From contig NZ_QDGA01000012.1 in the NCBI RefSeq assembly GCF_003347665.1, forward strand, positions 1 to 64,000: a stretch of 64,000 nt of DNA, in the 5' to 3' direction. The position numbers and the translations under genes were made by a program. Source of the stretch: Microvirga calopogonii (lineage in GTDB: Bacteria > Pseudomonadota > Alphaproteobacteria > Rhizobiales > Beijerinckiaceae). This document shows, piece after piece, positions 44,544 to 53,396 of the stretch. Every line of letters begins with the position of its first letter. Within the stretch, counting starts at the first letter, position 1. Below the pieces are notes generated by a model, which was not told where the DNA came from, did not search any database, and was given only the letters and a program-made list of their open reading frames with translations.

Positions 44544-45317
44544 ATGGTGTTGCTGAACGGTATCCAGAGGCCTGCGAGAGCGCGATCAGCTCATGATCTC
44601 GTTGCCCATGGGATCGGTCAGAACATCATGCAGGGCCGCTTTCCCGTCGGCAGCACCCTGCCGGGCGATGCGGAGCTGATGGAGCTGTACGGGGTCTCGC
44701 GAACGGCTCTCCGGGAGGCGCTGAAGACGCTGGCCGCGAAGGGCCTGATCGAGTCCAAGACGAAGGTCGGCACGAAGGTTCTGGACCGCAACAACTGGAA
44801 CATGTTCGATGCCGACATCCTCGGATGGCATCTCGAAATGGGCGTCGATGCCCGTTTCCTCGGATGGCTCTTCGAGATCCGGCAGATGCTGGAGCCGTTG
44901 GCCTGTGCCACGGCAGCCGTGCGGCGGACGCCGGAGCAGCTGACGGAGATGAGCAGGGCACTTCAGGCCATGTATCATTGCGAGAGCAGCCGGCAGGGCT
45001 TCACGAAGGCCGATCTAGCCTTCCACCAGGCTATCCTTGAGGCGTCCGCCAATCCCTTCCTGCAATCGATCGGTTCGGTGATCGGTGCCGCCTTGGCGAC
45101 CTCGTTCACGATCAGCTCCCCGGTCTCGAGCGACGACCGATTCCGTGAAGTGATGCGGCAGCACCAAGCAGTGTTCGACGCCATCGAGCGGGGGAGCCCG
45201 GTGGCGGCGAGCGAGGCCATGTCGGAGCTGATTCTCCAGGCAGCGGAGCGGGTTCGGATCAAGCATGCGGAGAGTGCACTGGCGACGGTCCAGGTTCATG
45301 CTTTCTCGGGGGAATAG
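44544..45317 (+). CDS. GntR/FadR-subfamily transcriptional regulator
   Basis: A 257-residue regulator. The winged HTH is LPGDAELMELYGVSRTALREALKTLAAKGLIESKTKVGTKV near 38-80; the FCD effector domain spans about 100-230 with the usual metal-binding histidines (FHQAILEASANPFLQ, QHQAVFDAIERG). ATG 44544 follows AAAAGGGAGA. Placed between the two sugar transporters and next to sugar-acid catabolic genes, it is the likely repressor of both, responding to a sugar acid. Candidate operators are at 39962 and 45386. Confidence 0.9.
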   Translation: MVLLNGIQRPARARSAHDLVAHGIGQNIMQGRFPVGSTLPGDAELMELYGVSRTALREALKTLAAKGLIESKTKVGTKVLDRNNWNMFDADILGWHLEMGVDARFLGWLFEIRQMLEPLACATAAVRRTPEQLTEMSRALQAMYHCESSRQGFTKADLAFHQAILEASANPFLQSIGSVIGAALATSFTISSPVSSDDRFREVMRQHQAVFDAIERGSPVAASEAMSELILQAAERVRIKHAESALATVQVHAFSGE

Positions 45318-45385
45318 TCTTGCCGGAAATCTGCCAGGGCTGCCAGCCAAGTGGATCATCGCCACTCAGGCGCCTTGTCGAGAAG

Positions 45386-45395
45386 AATAGTATTA
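45386..45395. promoter_or_regulatory. Putative GntR/FadR-type operator B
   Basis: AATAGTATTA (followed by TAGTATGATT) matches operator A at 39962 in nine of ten bases. It lies in the 296-base gap between the regulator and chvE, 218 bases before the chvE start. The rest of the gap up to 45613 shows only the chvE ribosome site AGGGAGAA; a promoter could not be recognised by motif. Confidence 0.4.
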
Positions 45396-45613
45396 TAGTA
45401 TGATTTATTAGCCGTTAGGAGAGGTCTAACACACGCTCATGAGGGGCATGAGGTGGGGCTGTTCCTGAGGACTGCTCTGCCGTTATGATGGATCTAAAGG
45501 GCAGGCCGAGCGGCGCCTGGAAAACAGCACCGGCTCGGACCTGGAACGAAGAATGTGAATATGCGCCGGGCGCGAGAATGTCGTTCCGGGCATGGACGAG
45601 AGGGAGAACGACC

Positions 45614-46678
45614 TTGAAGACATTCACGACCACAATAGCGGCCGTGGCTCTGGGAGCCTTTGGCCTCCTCGGCGCCGCGCAGGCACAGGACAAGGGCACG
45701 GTCGGCGTGGCCATGCCCACGAAGTCGTCCGCGCGCTGGATCGACGACGGCAACAACATGGTCAAGGTGCTCAAAGAGAAGGGCTACAACGTCGACCTGC
45801 AATATGCGGAAGACGACATCCCGAACCAGCTGTCGCAGATCGAGAACATGATCACCAAGGGCGCCAAGGTGCTCGTGATCGCGGCCATCGACGGCACGAC
45901 GCTCTCCGATGCGCTCCAGCAGGCCGCCGACAAGGGCATCAAGGTCATCGCCTATGACCGCCTGATCCGCAATTCCAAGAACGTCGACTACTACGCCACC
46001 TTCGACAACTTCCAGGTCGGCGTGCTTCAGGGCGGCTACATCGAGAAGGCGCTCGGCCTGAAGGAGGGCAAGGGCCCGTTCAACATCGAACTGTTCGGCG
46101 GATCGCCCGACGACAACAATGCCTACTTCTTCTACAACGGCGCCATGTCCGTGCTCGACCCCTACCTCAAGAGCGGCAAGCTCAAGGTGGTCAGCGGCCA
46201 GACCGGCATGGACAAGGTCTCGACCCTGCGCTGGGACGGCGCCGTGGCCCAGGCCCGCATGGATAACCTGCTCTCCGCCTATTACACCGACAAGCGCGTC
46301 GATGCGGTCCTCTCGCCCTATGACGGCCTGAGCATCGGCATCATCTCGTCGCTCAAGGGCGTGGGCTACGGCACGCCGAAGCAGCCGATGCCGATCATCA
46401 CCGGCCAGGACGCCGAAGTGCCCTCGATCAAGTCGATCCTCGCCAAGGAGCAGACCTCGACGGTGTTCAAGGACACCCGCGAGCTCGCGAAGGTGACGGT
46501 CAACATGGTCGACGCCGTGCTCTCGGGCAAGCAGCCGGAAGTCAACGACACCAAGACCTACGAGAACGGCGTGAAGGTCGTTCCGGCCTACCTGCTGAAG
46601 CCGGTCAGCGTCGATGCTTCCAACTGGAAGGAAGTTCTGGTCGGCAGCGGCTACTACAAGGAAGACCAGTTCAAGTAA
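45614..46678 (+). CDS. chvE: ChvE-like multiple-sugar-binding protein
   Basis: A 354-residue CUT2 binding protein. The signal peptide [25 protein letters not shown] is followed by [24 protein letters not shown], the ChvE start. [20 protein letters not shown] and [20 protein letters not shown] are characteristic. ChvE binds glucose, galactose, arabinose and other aldoses in Agrobacterium. The start is TTG 45614, after AGGGAGAACGACC, because the signal peptide begins there; the upstream frame from 45485 has no such features. A strong hairpin follows the gene. Confidence 0.92.
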   Translation: MKTFTTTIAAVALGAFGLLGAAQAQDKGTVGVAMPTKSSARWIDDGNNMVKVLKEKGYNVDLQYAEDDIPNQLSQIENMITKGAKVLVIAAIDGTTLSDALQQAADKGIKVIAYDRLIRNSKNVDYYATFDNFQVGVLQGGYIEKALGLKEGKGPFNIELFGGSPDDNNAYFFYNGAMSVLDPYLKSGKLKVVSGQTGMDKVSTLRWDGAVAQARMDNLLSAYYTDKRVDAVLSPYDGLSIGIISSLKGVGYGTPKQPMPIITGQDAEVPSIKSILAKEQTSTVFKDTRELAKVTVNMVDAVLSGKQPEVNDTKTYENGVKVVPAYLLKPVSVDASNWKEVLVGSGYYKEDQFK

Positions 46679-46693
46679 TTGGTCCGATGAAGA

Positions 46694-46723
46694 ATGGACC
46701 CTGCGCGCCCGCGCAGGGTCCAT
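46694..46723 (+). other. Intercistronic hairpin after chvE
   Basis: ATGGACCCTGCGC (46694-46706) and GCGCAGGGTCCAT (46711-46723) form a perfect 13-bp stem with loop GCCC. No T-run follows. It probably acts as a stabiliser or partial terminator so that the binding protein is made in excess over GguAB. Confidence 0.65.
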
Positions 46724-46733
46724 GCTCATTTCC

Positions 46734-46850
46734 AGAGCATCGGACCCAAAAGTGGAACCCACTTTTGGGGTCGGATCCGATGCTCCACCCTTTGAAGAGC
46801 GCATCGTTCTTAGCGGAAAACCGGGTCCACCTTTCCGCACGATGCGCTAG
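46734..46850 (+). repeat. Palindromic repeats, one family A and one family B
   Basis: AGAGCATCGGACCCAAAAGTGG...CCACTTTTGGGG...TCCGATGCT is a family-A unit with long complementary arms. GCGCATCGTTCTTAGCGGAAAA then CCGGGTCCACCTTTCCGCAC and GATGCGCT is a family-B unit. They lie inside the chvE-gguAB operon, between the hairpin and gguA. Confidence 0.8.
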
Positions 46851-46875
46851 AAGGCCTGTTGCCTGAGGACATGCG

Positions 46876-48405
46876 ATGAATGCGATCCTTGAAATGCGGG
46901 GGATCACCAAGACGTTTCCCGGCGTGAAGGCGCTGGACAACGTCAATATCTCGGTCAAGGCCGGCGAGATCCACGCCCTGGTGGGCGAGAACGGCGCCGG
47001 AAAATCCACCCTGATGAAGGTTCTGAGCGGCGTCTATCCGCACGGCTCCTATTCCGGCGAGATCCATTACGAAGGCGAGGAGCGCCAGTTCAAGGGCATC
47101 GCCGACAGCGAGAAGCTCGGCATCATCATCATCCACCAGGAGCTGGCGCTCGTGCCGCTCCTGTCGATCGCGGAAAATATCTTCCTTGGCAACGAGCAGG
47201 CCCAGTACGGCGTCATCGACTGGTCCGTCGCGTTCGCGAAGACGAAGGAGCTGCTGAAGCTCGTAGGCCTCAAGGAATCGCCCGAGGAGCTGATCACCAA
47301 TCTGGGCGTCGGCAAGCAGCAGCTCGTGGAGATTGCCAAGGCGCTTTCGAAGAAGGTGAAGCTTCTCATCCTCGACGAGCCAACCGCGAGCCTGAACGAG
47401 AAGGACAGCGATGCTCTTTTAAATCTGCTGCTCCAGTTCAAGGAGCAGGGGATTTCCTCCATCCTGATCTCGCACAAGCTGAACGAGATTTCGAAGGTCG
47501 CCGATTCCATCACGGTCCTGCGCGACGGCGGCACGGTGGAGACGCTGGATTGCCGGGCTGAAGCCGTGAGCGAGGACCGCATCATCCGCGGCATGGTGGG
47601 CCGCACCATGGAGGATCGGTACCCGAAGCGCGAACCGAAGATCGGCGAGACCATCTTCCAGGTCGAGAACTGGTCGGCCTATCACCCGCTCCACAGCCAC
47701 GTGCAGGTGGTCAAGAACGTCAACCTGAACATCCGGCGCGGCGAGATCGTGGGCATTGCCGGGCTGATGGGAGCAGGGCGGACCGAATTCGCCATGAGCC
47801 TGTTCGGGCGCAGCTATGGCCAGAACATCTCCGGTCGCGTGACCCTGCACGGCAAGGAGATCGACGTCAGCACGGTGGAAAAGGCCGTCTCGAACCGCAT
47901 CGCCTATGCCACCGAGGACCGCAAGACCTATGGCCTGGTCCTGGCCGAGGATATCCGCAAGAACGTGACGCTCGCCAATCTCGAGGGCGTGTCCAAGAAC
48001 CTCGTCATCGACGACATCCGGGAGCTGGCGGTCGCCAACGATTATCGGGGCCAGATGCGAATCCGCTGCTCCAACGTCTTCCAGGAGACGGTGAACCTCT
48101 CAGGCGGCAACCAGCAGAAGGTGGTCCTGAGCAAATGGCTCTTCTCCGATCCGGAGATCCTGATCCTGGACGAGCCGACCCGCGGCATCGACGTCGGGGC
48201 GAAATACGAAATCTATACGATCATCAACAGGTTGGCGGATGCAGGCAAGGGCGTCCTCATGATATCATCCGAGATGCCGGAACTGCTCGGCATGTGCGAC
48301 CGGATCTATGTCATGAACGAGGGCTCCCTGATCGCCGAGCTCGATATTGCCGAGGCATCCCAGGAAAAGATCATGCACGCTATCGTTAAGTCGGGGAGAC
48401 GCTGA
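46876..48405 (+). CDS. gguA: ABC transporter ATPase GguA-like
   Basis: A 509-residue duplicated ABC ATPase of the CUT2 family. The N-terminal Walker A is [15 protein letters not shown] and the C-terminal signature is [51 protein letters not shown] is the first signature region. It belongs to the multiple-monosaccharide (MmsA/GguA) group. The start is ATG 46876. It drives uptake through GguB with ChvE as receptor. Confidence 0.93.
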   Translation: MNAILEMRGITKTFPGVKALDNVNISVKAGEIHALVGENGAGKSTLMKVLSGVYPHGSYSGEIHYEGEERQFKGIADSEKLGIIIIHQELALVPLLSIAENIFLGNEQAQYGVIDWSVAFAKTKELLKLVGLKESPEELITNLGVGKQQLVEIAKALSKKVKLLILDEPTASLNEKDSDALLNLLLQFKEQGISSILISHKLNEISKVADSITVLRDGGTVETLDCRAEAVSEDRIIRGMVGRTMEDRYPKREPKIGETIFQVENWSAYHPLHSHVQVVKNVNLNIRRGEIVGIAGLMGAGRTEFAMSLFGRSYGQNISGRVTLHGKEIDVSTVEKAVSNRIAYATEDRKTYGLVLAEDIRKNVTLANLEGVSKNLVIDDIRELAVANDYRGQMRIRCSNVFQETVNLSGGNQQKVVLSKWLFSDPEILILDEPTRGIDVGAKYEIYTIINRLADAGKGVLMISSEMPELLGMCDRIYVMNEGSLIAELDIAEASQEKIMHAIVKSGRR

Positions 48406-48406
48406 G

Positions 48407-49606
48407 ATGGACACGAGAACCGCTGACGAGCTTCACGTCCCCCAGCAGAAGACGTCGTGGATGGAGTTCGTCAAAACCCATTTCCGCGATTACGGCATGC
48501 TGCTGTCGCTCCTGGTCATCATGTTGTTCTTCCAGGTGGTGACCGACGGAACCCTGCTGCGACCGCTCAACCTTACCAACCTGGTGCTCCAGAACAGCTA
48601 CATCGTCATCATGGCGCTGGGCATGCTCCTGGTCATCGTGGCGGGGCATATCGACCTCTCCGTCGGCTCCATCGTGGGCTTCGTCGGTGGCTTGGCAGCC
48701 ATGATGATGGTGCGCTGGGGCTTCGATCCGGTGACCACCACCATCGCATGCCTGATCGTGGGTGGCCTGATCGGCGCTGCGCAGGGCTATTGGGTCGCCT
48801 ATTTCAAGGTCCCGTCCTTCATCGTCACGCTCGCGGGCATGCTGGTCTTCAAGGGCCTGACCCTGGCGCTTCTCGGCGGCATGTCGGTCGGCCCGTTCCC
48901 GGTCGTGTTCCAGCGGCTCAGCTCCGGCTTCATTCCGGACGTCTTCGGCGGCGAGGGCTTCAACTACACGGCATTGTTCCTGGGCGTGGCCAGCGTGGCC
49001 GCGCTGGTCTATTTCAGCTTCCGCAGCCGCGCCAACCAGCTCAAGCATGCGGTCGAGACGGCGCCCTTCGGCCTGTTCGCCTTCAAGAACGGCCTGCTCG
49101 CCGTCCTCGTGATCGCATTCTGCTACCTGATGGCAACCTATCGCGGCCTGCCGAACGTGCTCGTCATCATGGCCGTGCTGATCGCGCTCTATGCCTTCGT
49201 GACCAATCGCACCACGATCGGCCGGCGCATCTATGCGCTCGGCGGCAACGAGAAGGCGGCCAAGCTGTCGGGCATCAAGACCGAGCGCCTGACCTTCCTG
49301 ACCTTCGTCAACATGGGCGTGCTGGCGGGTCTCGCGGGCCTCATCTTCGCGGCGCGCCTCAACACCGCGACTCCGAAGGCCGGTCTCGGCTTCGAGCTCG
49401 ACGTGATCGCGGCCGTGTTCATCGGCGGCGCGTCGGCCACGGGCGGCGTCGGCAAGGTGACGGGAGCCGTCATCGGCGCCTTCGTGATGGGCGTGATGAA
49501 CAACGGCATGTCGATCCTCGGCATCGGCATCGACTACCAGCAGGTCATCAAGGGCCTCGTGCTGCTCGCCGCCGTCTCCCTCGATGTCTACAACAGGAAG
49601 AAGTGA
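48407..49606 (+). CDS. gguB: ABC transporter permease GguB-like
   Basis: A 399-residue permease with about eleven spans. LGMLLVIVAGHIDLSVGSIVGFVGG and FIVTLAGMLVFKGLTLALLGG are CUT2 permease motifs; the C-terminal LDVIAAVFIGGASATGGVGKVTGAVIGAFVMGVMNNGMS is typical of GguB/XylH. The start ATG 48407, one base after the gguA stop, follows GGGGAGAC. Unlike the Ytf system it works as a single-permease transporter. A terminator follows. Confidence 0.93.
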   Translation: MDTRTADELHVPQQKTSWMEFVKTHFRDYGMLLSLLVIMLFFQVVTDGTLLRPLNLTNLVLQNSYIVIMALGMLLVIVAGHIDLSVGSIVGFVGGLAAMMMVRWGFDPVTTTIACLIVGGLIGAAQGYWVAYFKVPSFIVTLAGMLVFKGLTLALLGGMSVGPFPVVFQRLSSGFIPDVFGGEGFNYTALFLGVASVAALVYFSFRSRANQLKHAVETAPFGLFAFKNGLLAVLVIAFCYLMATYRGLPNVLVIMAVLIALYAFVTNRTTIGRRIYALGGNEKAAKLSGIKTERLTFLTFVNMGVLAGLAGLIFAARLNTATPKAGLGFELDVIAAVFIGGASATGGVGKVTGAVIGAFVMGVMNNGMSILGIGIDYQQVIKGLVLLAAVSLDVYNRKK

Positions 49607-49639
49607 GGGCAGGCGTTCGTGCCCTTCTCTCGAAACAAG

Positions 49640-49670
49640 AACGGCGAGCTTCGGCTCGCCGTTGCATTTT
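49640..49670 (+). terminator. Rho-independent terminator after gguB
   Basis: AACGGCGAGC (49640-49649), loop TTCG, GCTCGCCGTT (49654-49663), then GCATTTT. A strong tetraloop stem ends the chvE-gguAB operon. Confidence 0.85.
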
Positions 49671-49693
49671 GAACTGCTCAGTCCTGTGAAGCG

Positions 49694-50002
49694 TCAGTGA
49701 GCGGAGGCTGTCAGGCCGGCTGCTTCAGGAACCGGGCTCTTGGTCAAGGTCATCTTGTTGGCGCTACGGTCGCAGGACACGGTGACGAAGCCGTCAGAGG
49801 CGTTGATCCGAACCGTGACCATATCGTCCTTACTGACAAGCTTGACCGGTTCCTCGTCGACGTCCTGTGCCGCTTCGTTGATGATGGAAAGGCATTCGCT
49901 GAATGGCATGGACGCAATGCGCGTGTCGGCCGACAGAGCTGCAGAGCCGGCTGCGAAGACACCCATGGTGCCGAGCGTGGTTGCAAGCAAAGTAGAGCGC
50001 AT
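49694..50002 (-). CDS. Secreted small hypothetical protein
   Basis: A 102-residue protein with a signal peptide (MRSTLLATTLGTMGVFAAGSAALSA). The mature domain has two cysteines (MPFSECLSIINEA ... VSCDRSANKMTLTK) that may form a disulfide. ATG 50002 follows GGGAGA. No family is recognised. It is convergent with gguB. Confidence 0.65.
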   Translation of the reverse strand: MRSTLLATTLGTMGVFAAGSAALSADTRIASMPFSECLSIINEAAQDVDEEPVKLVSKDDMVTVRINASDGFVTVSCDRSANKMTLTKSPVPEAAGLTASAH

Positions 50003-50249
50003 TGATCGGTTCTCCCAACGCTCGGAGATCATCACGTCCGAGGTCGTTCTGCTGTGTCCTATCGCACACGAGGAGCAACGTCCCTCGCGAGGGGCCGTTC
50101 CTCGCCGTCAATGTCGCAGGGGAGAGCTGGACCGCCTTTGATAAATGTCACACGCCATCGTTAGAGATGTCTGAAGAACTGCGCATTGTTTGAGGCAAAC
50201 CCACAGGCCTATGCCAGCGCAAACCAGGTCCACATTCCCGTTAAATGCC

Positions 50250-50423
50250 CTAGCCGCTCGATTCCTTCTGATGTCCGGAGATCCGACGCCCGCGCTGCTC
50301 CGCTTGTTCCAAGGCTTCGGCCAGAAGGCGGCGGCTCTGCATCAGGGCATGCTCGTCCGGGGCCGTTGTGCTCAGCGCGGCGAGGATCTTTTCAGCCTCG
50401 ATTTCGTAACGTGGCTCAGGCAT
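50250..50423 (-). CDS. Small helical hypothetical protein
   Basis: A 57-residue protein, MPEPRYEIEAEKILAALSTT with a helix-rich middle (LMQSRRLLAEALEQAEQRG). ATG 50423 follows CTGGAG. Charged, amphipathic helices and no membrane segment. The family is unknown. Confidence 0.5.
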   Translation of the reverse strand: MPEPRYEIEAEKILAALSTTAPDEHALMQSRRLLAEALEQAEQRGRRISGHQKESSG

Positions 50424-50655
50424 GACAATCTCCAGCAAGCTATGCGGGTGGAACGGCCTGACTGATCTTCGGGTTCCTGCGCGACAATCTGGACAGGCGC
50501 AGGGGCCATATTTCTGGCGTAATATTGTCTAGCTTGAGCACCATTGCTCAAAGGCCTCAAGGACGATGTCCTCGGCCGTCAAAACTGATTAGTGTTCAGC
50601 CTCTCACATTGCGCGTTCAGACATGATTCATCCCAAGATTGTGAGGGATGGTCCC

Positions 50656-50883
50656 ATGACGACTGGCGGACCAGACCCTTTGAAGGATGCTCTCGCTCTC
50701 CAGGCACGGGTGAGGGGCCTGCAGGCCCTGCTCGAATTGCAGCGCTGGCAGATCGAGGTGCTCAATAACAGGCTCTATTCCTCCGAGCCCGGCGGTGTTG
50801 CCGCGCGGCGTCTGTTGGCTCTCAAGCGGGACGAGACCACCAGGGGGGCGTTTACGATGCCGAAGGGCGTCAACGATCCCTGA
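50656..50883 (+). CDS. Small hypothetical protein
   Basis: A 75-residue protein, MTTGGPDPLKDALALQARVR with a predicted coiled or helical stretch (GLQALLELQRWQIEVLNNRL). ATG 50656 follows GAGGGA; a longer frame from 50623 is less likely. No family is recognised. It ends before a hairpin terminator shared with the converging porin gene. Confidence 0.5.
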   Translation: MTTGGPDPLKDALALQARVRGLQALLELQRWQIEVLNNRLYSSEPGGVAARRLLALKRDETTRGAFTMPKGVNDP

Positions 50884-50911
50884 TGTGTGCTTGATTGCTT
50901 CATCAAGCAAA

Positions 50912-50940
50912 AAGGCCCGGTGCTGCCACCGGGCCTTCTG
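50912..50940. terminator. Bidirectional terminator
   Basis: AAGGCCCGGTG (50912-50922), loop CTGC, CACCGGGCCTT (50926/27-50936). It lies between two converging genes and has A/T-rich flanks on both sides (CAAAA before, CTGCAATTTT after). Confidence 0.75.
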
Positions 50941-50962
50941 CAATTTTGAGGATACGGCTTGC

Positions 50963-51670
50963 TCAGTTGAACTTGTAGTTCAGGCCTGCGCGGATCACGC
51001 CGAATTCCGCATCGCGGTTTACGTTCACGCGGCCGCCGAGCACGTAGTTGTCCTTCGTGTCGAGGTCGACATAGAGGCCTTCGACCTTGGCGGTGAAGTT
51101 GTTGGTGATGGCGTATTCCACGCCGCCGCCGAGGGTCCAGCCCCAGTTGACTTCGTCACCGGTGTGATGGCCGAGCACCGGATCGTAGCCGCGGTTGCCG
51201 CCAATATCGCCATAGGCGAAGCCGCCTGTGCCGTAGACAAGGGCGCGGTCGAAGGCGACGCCGGCGCGGGCGCGGATCGTGCCGAAGAAGCCGTCGGAAT
51301 CGCCGTCATAATACGTGGTGCCGTAGGATGCGCCCTTGTTGCCGACGGCGGCATACTGAAGGTCGGTCTCGACGCCGGCCACGAACATGCCGAACTGGTA
51401 ATTGTAGCCGGCCTGGGCGCCGCCTACGAAGCCGCCGCCGCGGCTGCCCCTGACCGTGCCGAAGGCAGGATCGTAGAAGCGGCTGTCGCCGACGTTCCAG
51501 CCGTAGCCGGCATTCAGGCCGGCATAGAAACCCGTCCAGGTGAAGACCGGAAGCGCATTATAGGCCGGGGCAGGAGAGTAGCGGCTCGGCAGGTCAGCCG
51601 CGTGAGCCGTCGAAGCCGTGATGGCGAGAGCCGCAGTGGCCGCGAGAAGTCCAAGAGCAGAGTGACGCAT
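50963..51670 (-). CDS. Omp25/RopB-like outer-membrane beta-barrel protein
   Basis: A 235-residue outer-membrane protein. The signal peptide MRHSALGLLAATAALAITASTAHA precedes ADLPSRYSPAPAY, then WTGFYAGLNAGYGWN, the first beta strand typical of the Hyphomicrobiales Omp25/Omp31 family. Alternating aromatic/glycine strands continue to the end, which finishes in FGVIRAGLNYKF(N). It is an eight-stranded porin-like barrel, probably abundant and structural. The start is ATG 51670. Confidence 0.9.
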   Translation of the reverse strand: MRHSALGLLAATAALAITASTAHAADLPSRYSPAPAYNALPVFTWTGFYAGLNAGYGWNVGDSRFYDPAFGTVRGSRGGGFVGGAQAGYNYQFGMFVAGVETDLQYAAVGNKGASYGTTYYDGDSDGFFGTIRARAGVAFDRALVYGTGGFAYGDIGGNRGYDPVLGHHTGDEVNWGWTLGGGVEYAITNNFTAKVEGLYVDLDTKDNYVLGGRVNVNRDAEFGVIRAGLNYKFN

Positions 51671-51918
51671 TACTGTATTCCGTGCTTAGCAACAAAAGAT
51701 CGGATAGGCATTTATTGCCTGTCACGGGTCTAATAAGGGATCGCGAGAGATTGTTGCAATATGTCAGAGGATGATCAGTCGAAACATGCTTGATGAATGA
51801 TAAATGTTTACTTTTCATCAACCATGACGCGCGCGTTCAGCTTGAGATCGAAGGCCGACTATGCGCAGATCGTGCCGTGAAGTTCGGCCGCGAGGCCTCA
51901 AAGCAAGAGACAGAACTT

Positions 51919-51950
51919 GGCCTCGCCTTTTCCCAAGGCGAGGCCTTTTT
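51919..51950 (+). terminator. Strong terminator without an upstream gene
   Basis: GGCCTCGCCTT (51919-51929) and AAGGCGAGGCC (51935-51945) form an 11-bp stem followed by TTTTT. No protein gene on the plus strand ends here; the sequence before it (51780-51918) may be a small RNA. No other feature is seen in the 294-base gap 51671-51964. Confidence 0.7.
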
Positions 51951-51964
51951 GTCGTGGCGCTGGT

Positions 51965-52399
51965 TCAGGAAGAGCCGAGGTTCGAGGCCGCGTGAGCCCG
52001 GCGAGCAATTACATCCACGTCTGCGCTCATGGCCAATCGGCTCGGGTCAAGCTCTGCAAGATCGAACCAGCGCGCCTCGAGAGCGTCGTCGCCCGCAACG
52101 GGCTCGCCGGCAATCCAACGGCACTGAATCGCGATCAGAATGTAGTGCTGCTCCACCAGGCCGACAGAATCCCGCACGAGAACATCGAGAGTGGTGATGA
52201 TGTCCTGGGCTTCGGCGCGAACGCCAGCTTCTTCGAAAAGCTCTCGCGCGGCTGCTTCCCTGACCGCCTCGCCGAACTCGATCTTTCCGCCCGGAAAGCC
52301 CCACAGACCGGCATCGGGAGGGTTGGCGCGGCGCACGAGCAGCGTCCGGTCGTCACGGATCACGACGGCGATGACGGCGGGAATCGGGGATGGGGACAT
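51965..52399 (-). CDS. Nudix hydrolase
   Basis: A 144-residue Nudix protein. The box GKIEFGEAVREAAARELFEEAGV matches GX5EX7REUXEEXGU fully, so it should hydrolyse a nucleoside-diphosphate-linked compound with Mg2+. MSPSPIPAVIAVVIRDDRTLLVRRANPPDAGLWGFPGG is the family N-terminus. ATG 52399 is chosen because the upstream extension overlaps a terminator. The substrate is undetermined, and house-cleaning of modified nucleotides is possible. It is convergent with the putative sRNA region. Confidence 0.88.
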   Translation of the reverse strand: MSPSPIPAVIAVVIRDDRTLLVRRANPPDAGLWGFPGGKIEFGEAVREAAARELFEEAGVRAEAQDIITTLDVLVRDSVGLVEQHYILIAIQCRWIAGEPVAGDDALEARWFDLAELDPSRLAMSADVDVIARRAHAASNLGSS

Positions 52400-52401
52400 G
52401 A

Positions 52402-52436
52402 AAAAGGCCCGGCTATACGCATAGCCGAGCCTTAAT
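52402..52436 (-). terminator. Terminator after the phasin operon
   Basis: On the minus strand AAGGCTCGGCTAT, loop GCGT, ATAGCCGGGCCTT is followed by TTT. It ends the two-phasin transcript and lies immediately before the Nudix gene. Confidence 0.75.
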
Positions 52437-52461
52437 GCATGGGATCGCCGATGTGGAGCGA

Positions 52462-52956
52462 TTAACGTCCCGACCGGTGCAGGGCCGATTGCAGCGGCTC
52501 CAGGCTCTTGGTGAACCAGAGCGCCGTCGTCTCGGCGATGTCCTTCCACTGGGCGGAGGCCGTCTCGTAGGCTTGGCGCGTGGCCTGGCTCTGGGCCTTG
52601 AAGGCTTCAGGCAGAGGGGAGGGGCTGATCGCCGAGCGCCACAGGTCGAGGGCCGCATGGCGCTGCGTGTTCACGGCGTCGATGATCTTGTCGTTCACTT
52701 CCAGGGCCCCTTGGGCCGAGGCCGCCACGGCGTCGCTCATGGCCTTGCGGAAGACGTCACCCTGCTTCTTGGCGGACGAGAAGATGGCACCTGCCTCGAC
52801 GGGCGCAGCGATCGTCACAGGCAACGAAGCGGGCCTCGTGTCCGCGACGGCCTTGATCGTCTCGGCTGCCGAGATGGCGGCCATTTCGACGAGATCGTCG
52901 GCCTTCTGCACGCTCTTGGCTGTCGTCTTGGCTTTAGGCTTCTTCACTTCCGCCAT
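52462..52956 (-). CDS. Phasin-family protein
   Basis: A 164-residue helical protein. The N-terminal part is Lys/Ala-rich (VKKPKAKTTAKSVQKADDLVEMAAI). The phasin_2-type helical core follows (VFRKAMSDAVAASAQGALEVNDKIIDAVNTQRHAALDLWRS). Phasins coat polyhydroxyalkanoate granules and control their size. It is the second gene after another phasin, 35 bases downstream, in a shared operon. Confidence 0.82.
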   Translation of the reverse strand: MAEVKKPKAKTTAKSVQKADDLVEMAAISAAETIKAVADTRPASLPVTIAAPVEAGAIFSSAKKQGDVFRKAMSDAVAASAQGALEVNDKIIDAVNTQRHAALDLWRSAISPSPLPEAFKAQSQATRQAYETASAQWKDIAETTALWFTKSLEPLQSALHRSGR

Positions 52957-52991
52957 CGTGAGGTCCTCGCAAGGTTTAAGGGAGAAGGGAG

Positions 52992-53372
52992 TTACTTCTT
53001 GGAGCCCGGCTGCTTCATGGCCGACTGGGCCAGGGAACCGAATTCCTTCATCTGGGTCTGCATCGCCTCGAACTGGGTCCGGACGAACTCGGCCTGGATC
53101 TGCATGGCTTCCTGCATGTCCTTGGCGCGCACCATCCGCTGGGCGAGGTCGAAAGCGGCCGAAAGGTTCTGCTCGGTATAGGCGAAGGTCTTGCGCGCGG
53201 CATCCTTGGCGCTGGCCTGGACGGTGTTCGCCGATCCCTCGAACGTGTCGGCCGTCTTCTGTGCGGCGCTCATGAAACCATCGATGGCCTTGCGGGCCTG
53301 CTCGACGCTCTTCTCGGCGAAATCGCGCATCTCCGGGGGAACTTCGTAACTTTGGGTCGGATTCGTGGCCAT
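52992..53372 (-). CDS. Phasin-family protein
   Basis: A 126-residue phasin. EMRDFAEKSVEQARKAIDGFMSAAQKTADTFEGSAN and FAYTEQNLSAAFDLAQRMVRAKDMQEAMQIQAEFVRTQFEAM are the classic phasin_2 heptad-like helices. ATG 53372 follows GAGGAGCAGCCC; a longer frame from 53396 is possible but has no such site. It is the first gene of the operon, with a repeated TGC/GCA motif upstream suggestive of PhaR control. Confidence 0.88.
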   Translation of the reverse strand: MATNPTQSYEVPPEMRDFAEKSVEQARKAIDGFMSAAQKTADTFEGSANTVQASAKDAARKTFAYTEQNLSAAFDLAQRMVRAKDMQEAMQIQAEFVRTQFEAMQTQMKEFGSLAQSAMKQPGSKK

Positions 53373-53396
53373 GGGCTGCTCCTCATCATTGGGCAT

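Noticed and set aside
45494-46840. 448-residue minus-strand frame opposite chvE
   Set aside because: Antisense shadow of a canonical binding protein and part of the repeat region.
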